Shown piece by piece: positions 29,723-32,224 of a stretch of 32,224 nucleotides of DNA. A program made the translations under genes and the position numbers. The notes beneath the pieces were generated by a model. It was not told the origin of the DNA. It did not search any database and saw nothing but the letters and a program-made list of their open reading frames with translations. The DNA is taken from NCBI GenBank assembly GCA_005889405.1, contig VBFY01000057.1, positions 81,475-113,698 on the forward strand, read 5' to 3'. Numbering within the stretch: position 1 is the stretch's first letter; the number at the start of each line of letters is the position of its first letter. Source of the stretch: Chloroflexota bacterium (GTDB taxonomy: Bacteria > Chloroflexota > Limnocylindria > P2-11E).

Positions 29723-30976
29723 ATGCGTCGCGATGCCGCGTTCGTCAGTGCCCTCGCCGCGCTCACGCTGACGGCGAGCGCCTGCCTGCCCGCGGCACGC
29801 GCCCCCACGCCTTCCGTCACGCCTGGACCACCGTCGCCCTCGTCGTCGAGCTCGCCTCCTTCGTCAACTCCATCGCCATCGCCCTCGCCATCGCTCTCAC
29901 CGTCACCGACGCCGGCGTCTTCGGCCGCAGTCCACACGACGGCCGTCACGCTGCCGGACGATCCGCACTTCTTCTCCGTCGGCGGGCAGGACTCGACCCG
30001 CATCCTGCTGTTCGACTCGGCCGCGACTCGCGCGCCGGTCGAGGTGGTCCGATTCGATCCGGCGCCGGTGCCGGGAGGCCCCGACGTCAGGACCATCGCG
30101 TTCGGCGCGTCCGCCGACGGACGCGTCCTCGTGATCGCGCGCCGCTTCTCCGAGCAGCGCACGGTGCAGTACCTGGTGCGTCCGCAGACCGGTGAGGTCG
30201 TCGTGCTGCTGACGGATCTCGCTTCGTCTTTCAGCGTGCCGGTCGTGTCACCGGACGGTGCGCGTTACGCGTTCGCGCGGAGCGGCGATGCCGCCGGCAC
30301 CGGCGTGTTCATCGCCGACGCGCGCGCCGGCCCAGATCCCAAACGCATCGTCGCCTCGGATCCGCAGATCGTCGGCTCGCCGCCTCAGCCGTCCGCGTGG
30401 TCACCCGACGGCAAATGGCTCGCGGTGACGTACCAGAACGACACTGGCAGCCGCATGGGCGTGGTCCAGATCTCAGCGGGCGAGACGACGCTCGACATCG
30501 CTCGCGAGGCGTTCACCGGCGGCAACGCGCGCCTGCTCGGGTATGGCGGTGCGATCGACTGGCGCGGCGGCGATCAGAACCTCCTCATCACGAGCTCGCG
30601 CAACATCTTCGGCGGACGCTCCTTCGTCTACACCGGCACGGTCGCCGGCGGAACCCCACGCGAGCTGTACGTGCCGAACACCGACACGGTCCTGAGCGGA
30701 GCGGCCTGGCATCCCGCGCTCGACCGCTTCTTTGTCGACGAGCGGCCTCTCTGTTGCGGCGTCAACGCGCCGAGCACGATCTCGATCCGGAAGCCGGATG
30801 GGAGCGGCACGAATGTGTACGCGTCGCCGTTCGTCGACGTGCCGTGGTGGTCGAAGGACGGAACGCGCCTGTGGGCGCAGGTCGGCGGTGACGACTCGGT
30901 CGGTTATCTCCGCGATCTGCTTTCGACGACGTCGGTCATGTTCTGTCTGCGCTCGGCCGGCCCGCCCTGTCTCTAG
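29723..30976 (+). CDS. Lipoprotein with beta-propeller (TolB/WD40-like) repeats
   Basis: A 417-aa secreted lipoprotein. The signal peptide ends LTASAC (Cys21), followed by a long Ser/Pro/Thr linker (about 26-68), then a beta-propeller-like body. Repeating blade signatures are visible: VPVVSPDGARYAFAR, SAWSPDGKWLAVTYQ, GAAWHPALDRFFVDE and PWWSKDGTRLWAQ, the 'W/S-P-D-G-x-x-(I/L)-A' pattern of TolB-type propellers. There is no enzyme motif. It is convergent with a related lipoprotein gene, with a 4-bp overlap of the stops. Both are probably extracytoplasmic binding or scaffold proteins. A DPP-IV-like peptidase is excluded because no hydrolase domain follows the propeller. Confidence 0.85.
   Translation: MRRDAAFVSALAALTLTASACLPAARAPTPSVTPGPPSPSSSSSPPSSTPSPSPSPSLSPSPTPASSAAVHTTAVTLPDDPHFFSVGGQDSTRILLFDSAATRAPVEVVRFDPAPVPGGPDVRTIAFGASADGRVLVIARRFSEQRTVQYLVRPQTGEVVVLLTDLASSFSVPVVSPDGARYAFARSGDAAGTGVFIADARAGPDPKRIVASDPQIVGSPPQPSAWSPDGKWLAVTYQNDTGSRMGVVQISAGETTLDIAREAFTGGNARLLGYGGAIDWRGGDQNLLITSSRNIFGGRSFVYTGTVAGGTPRELYVPNTDTVLSGAAWHPALDRFFVDERPLCCGVNAPSTISIRKPDGSGTNVYASPFVDVPWWSKDGTRLWAQVGGDDSVGYLRDLLSTTSVMFCLRSAGPPCL
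29870..29908 (+). repeat. Imperfect hexanucleotide Pro-Ser-coding repeat
   Basis: About six tandem hexamers of the CCNTCN type (CCATCG, CCATCG, CCCTCG, CCATCG, then drifting) encode alternating Pro-Ser in the linker of the lipoprotein. In-frame length change by slippage is conceivable; the repeat is imperfect, so this is a weak expectation. Confidence 0.6.
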
Positions 30977-32088
30977 CGGCACTGTCCGCTGGTGCCGCAG
31001 ATCGACGCGACGACGCGGCCGCCGGGCAGCTCGAGGATGTCGAAGTCGCCGATGCTCGGCGCCCCCACCGTCGCACCGCGCGCAGCCGTCGCGTAGATCT
31101 TCGAACCGTCGCTCGACCACCAGGCGTCCCAGATCTTCCTGGGCGACTCGACGCGCTTCGGCGCGTCCTCGGATAGAGCGCGCGTGTACACGTCGCGCTC
31201 AGCGAACGCGTCGTCGGCCGCGGTATACAGGACGCGGTCGGCGCCCGGATGCCAGGCGATCGAGCCGTAGAACTTCGCGCCGAGCGGCTCGAGGTCGTGG
31301 ACCACACCGTCGTTGGGGTCCACGGCGTAGATGCGGTTCTCGCCGCCGAACGTGCCGGCGGAGCCGACCACAGCCAGGAATGGCGCCTTCGTGCGCCAGC
31401 TGACCTGCGAACCCGTGCCGGTCCAGTACTGCTCTCCGTCCGACGCGCGGAAGGCGCCGACACGCGTGACGGTGTCGGTGCCCTGTGCGAGAGCGATCGC
31501 GCTCCGATCGAGCGACCACGCGAGCGGATACCAGATCTTCGCCATGTCCGCGGGATCGTCATCCTCCACGAACAGCCGCGTCGGGCCCCCGGCGGCATCG
31601 CCGACGCGCACGCCGTCGTGTCCGTGGAACGCGTAGAGCGCGCCGTCCGGGCTGATGATGCCGCGCAGCGAGCCGATCGACCAGATCTCGTCGTCCTCAT
31701 AAAGGAGCGTCGTGCGGCCGGCGGCGACGTCGATCAGGTACAGCGCCGATCGATCGGCTGGACCGACGGCGCCGACCAGAAGTTGTTTCCCGTCGGCGGA
31801 CTCGCTGAACGGCGGCGCGTAGTACGGCCGACCCGGAGAGCCGCGGGCCGCGACGACCTCGGTGCTCGTTCCCCTCGTGAGGTCGACGAGGAGGATCCTC
31901 CACATCTGCCCGTCGGAGAGCGCGACGTAGCGGTGCTCGACGGGGACGGTGTTGGCATGGGCGACGACCGCGGCGGACGACGCCGTGCCGGCGGGGCGAC
32001 CGGTCTGCGACCCCGCGGACGGCGGAGGCGCCGACGTGCACGCGACGGCGATGACGGCGAGAAGCGAGGTCGTCGCGACGACCCTCAT
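30973..32088 (-). CDS. Lipoprotein with beta-propeller-like repeats (paralogue-like)
   Basis: A 371-aa secreted lipoprotein on the reverse strand. The ATG at 32088 overlaps the stop of the upstream transporter (ATGA), and the signal peptide runs to AVAC (Cys17), followed by a short Ala/Ser/Thr linker. The body has propeller-like blades: GIISPDGALYAFHGHDG, LAWSLDRSAIALAQG, IAWHPGADRVLYTA and WWSSDGSKIYAT. The C-terminus has a Cys pair (SICGTSGQC). The overall plan (lipobox, linker, about 300-aa propeller) matches the convergent lipoprotein at 29723, suggesting an ancient duplication. Its coupling to a divalent-metal transporter gene suggests joint expression; a metal-related role is speculation. 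Confidence 0.84.
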   Translation of the reverse strand: MRVVATTSLLAVIAVACTSAPPPSAGSQTGRPAGTASSAAVVAHANTVPVEHRYVALSDGQMWRILLVDLTRGTSTEVVAARGSPGRPYYAPPFSESADGKQLLVGAVGPADRSALYLIDVAAGRTTLLYEDDEIWSIGSLRGIISPDGALYAFHGHDGVRVGDAAGGPTRLFVEDDDPADMAKIWYPLAWSLDRSAIALAQGTDTVTRVGAFRASDGEQYWTGTGSQVSWRTKAPFLAVVGSAGTFGGENRIYAVDPNDGVVHDLEPLGAKFYGSIAWHPGADRVLYTAADDAFAERDVYTRALSEDAPKRVESPRKIWDAWWSSDGSKIYATAARGATVGAPSIGDFDILELPGGRVVASICGTSGQCR

Positions 32089-32224
32089 GCGAAGAATGAT
32101 GCGACCAGATACGCGATCGAGAGCGAGCCCGCGATCCCCGCGATGCCCCAACCGAGCACGGTCGCGGTGCGACCGTTCACGGCATCGCCCATGACGCGAC
32201 GGTCAGTGGCGAGCCGGAGTATGA
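32085..32224 (-). CDS. C-terminus of an Nramp-type divalent metal transporter (truncated by window edge)
   Basis: The reverse-strand frame entering from the right edge encodes about 46 residues. It begins ILRLATDRRVMGDAVNGR, then a final hydrophobic helix (GWGIAGIAGSLSIAYLVASF) and stop. The 'TxxRxxMGxxVNxR' segment before a terminal helix is the usual end of Nramp/MntH Mn2+/Fe2+ transporters. The stop overlaps the start of the lipoprotein gene (ATGA). Identification rests on this short tail, so it is moderate; the upstream part lies outside the window. Confidence 0.65.
   Translation of the reverse strand, partial: ILRLATDRRVMGDAVNGRTATVLGWGIAGIAGSLSIAYLVASFFA

Noticed and set aside
1-32224. 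CRISPR arrays, insertion sequences, prophage genes or attachment sites.
   Set aside because: No regularly spaced repeats, transposase motifs or terminal inverted repeats were seen in reading both strands; gene content is housekeeping throughout.

Overview
This is a gene-dense, very GC-rich stretch of bacterial chromosome with housekeeping content. It shows no prophage, transposase, CRISPR array, rRNA or tRNA. The stand-alone heteromeric acetyl-CoA carboxylase genes, the lipoproteins with Ser/Pro/Thr-rich linkers, the two-domain CysRS and the -10 boxes placed right in front of start codons suggest a Chloroflexota lineage, perhaps an uncultured soil or water group. This assignment is inference; Actinomycetota or Deinococcota relatives are not excluded.

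Layout. (1) 2-3820: sugar-phosphate metabolism (3' end of a phosphohexomutase, then a phosphoglucose/phosphomannose isomerase), a Nudix hydrolase and a membrane HD-GYP phosphodiesterase. (2) 3865-4183: a tiny SWIM zinc-finger protein. (3) 4205-7886: a cobalamin riboswitch followed by btuF, a disrupted btuC, btuD, a Cys-rich mini-protein and a DUF71/COG2102 PP-loop ATPase, which together form a B12 uptake and salvage operon. (4) 7878-13386: a frame-disrupted lipoprotein, a membrane-anchored spermidine-synthase-like protein, surE and an AI-2E-family permease. (5) 13408-15396: thrC-thrB. (6) 15516-22491: a biotin and fatty-acid block containing biotin-protein ligase, DegV, accD, accA, a biotin-less BCCP paralogue, a conserved 91-aa protein, fabD, accC and fabZ. 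(7) 22488-23474: arginase. (8) 23663-24843: a divergent ankyrin/MarR pair with a palindromic operator. (9) 24879-27811: cysteinyl-tRNA synthetase fused to a glycosyltransferase-like domain, plus an S51-type peptidase. (10) 27809-29700: fabF, the genuine biotinylated accB and a YHS mini-protein. (11) 29711-32224: two convergent beta-propeller lipoproteins and the C-terminus of an Nramp-type metal transporter.

How the genes work together. The window encodes every subunit of acetyl-CoA carboxylase (AccA, AccD, AccC, AccB), the ligase that biotinylates it, malonyl-CoA:ACP transacylase, the FabF condensing enzyme and the FabZ dehydratase. Fatty-acid initiation and much of elongation are therefore encoded here in two arms. 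The most unusual feature is that the arm with accD, accA and accC carries a full-length BCCP homologue (19021-19443) whose biotinyl-lysine position is glycine, while the real BCCP sits with fabF. This resembles the plant BADC regulators of acetyl-CoA carboxylase. The biotin ligase itself has a degenerate biotinoyl-AMP loop.

Other highlights are the CysRS-glycosyltransferase fusion, a probable CTG start codon for accC, a repeated TANNNT-(6 nt)-start codon pattern that suggests leaderless transcription, and a predicted SD-sequestering hairpin in the B12 riboswitch. Two neighbouring genes (btuC and the lipoprotein at 7878-8997) are broken; whether this is mutation or assembly error cannot be told from the sequence alone.
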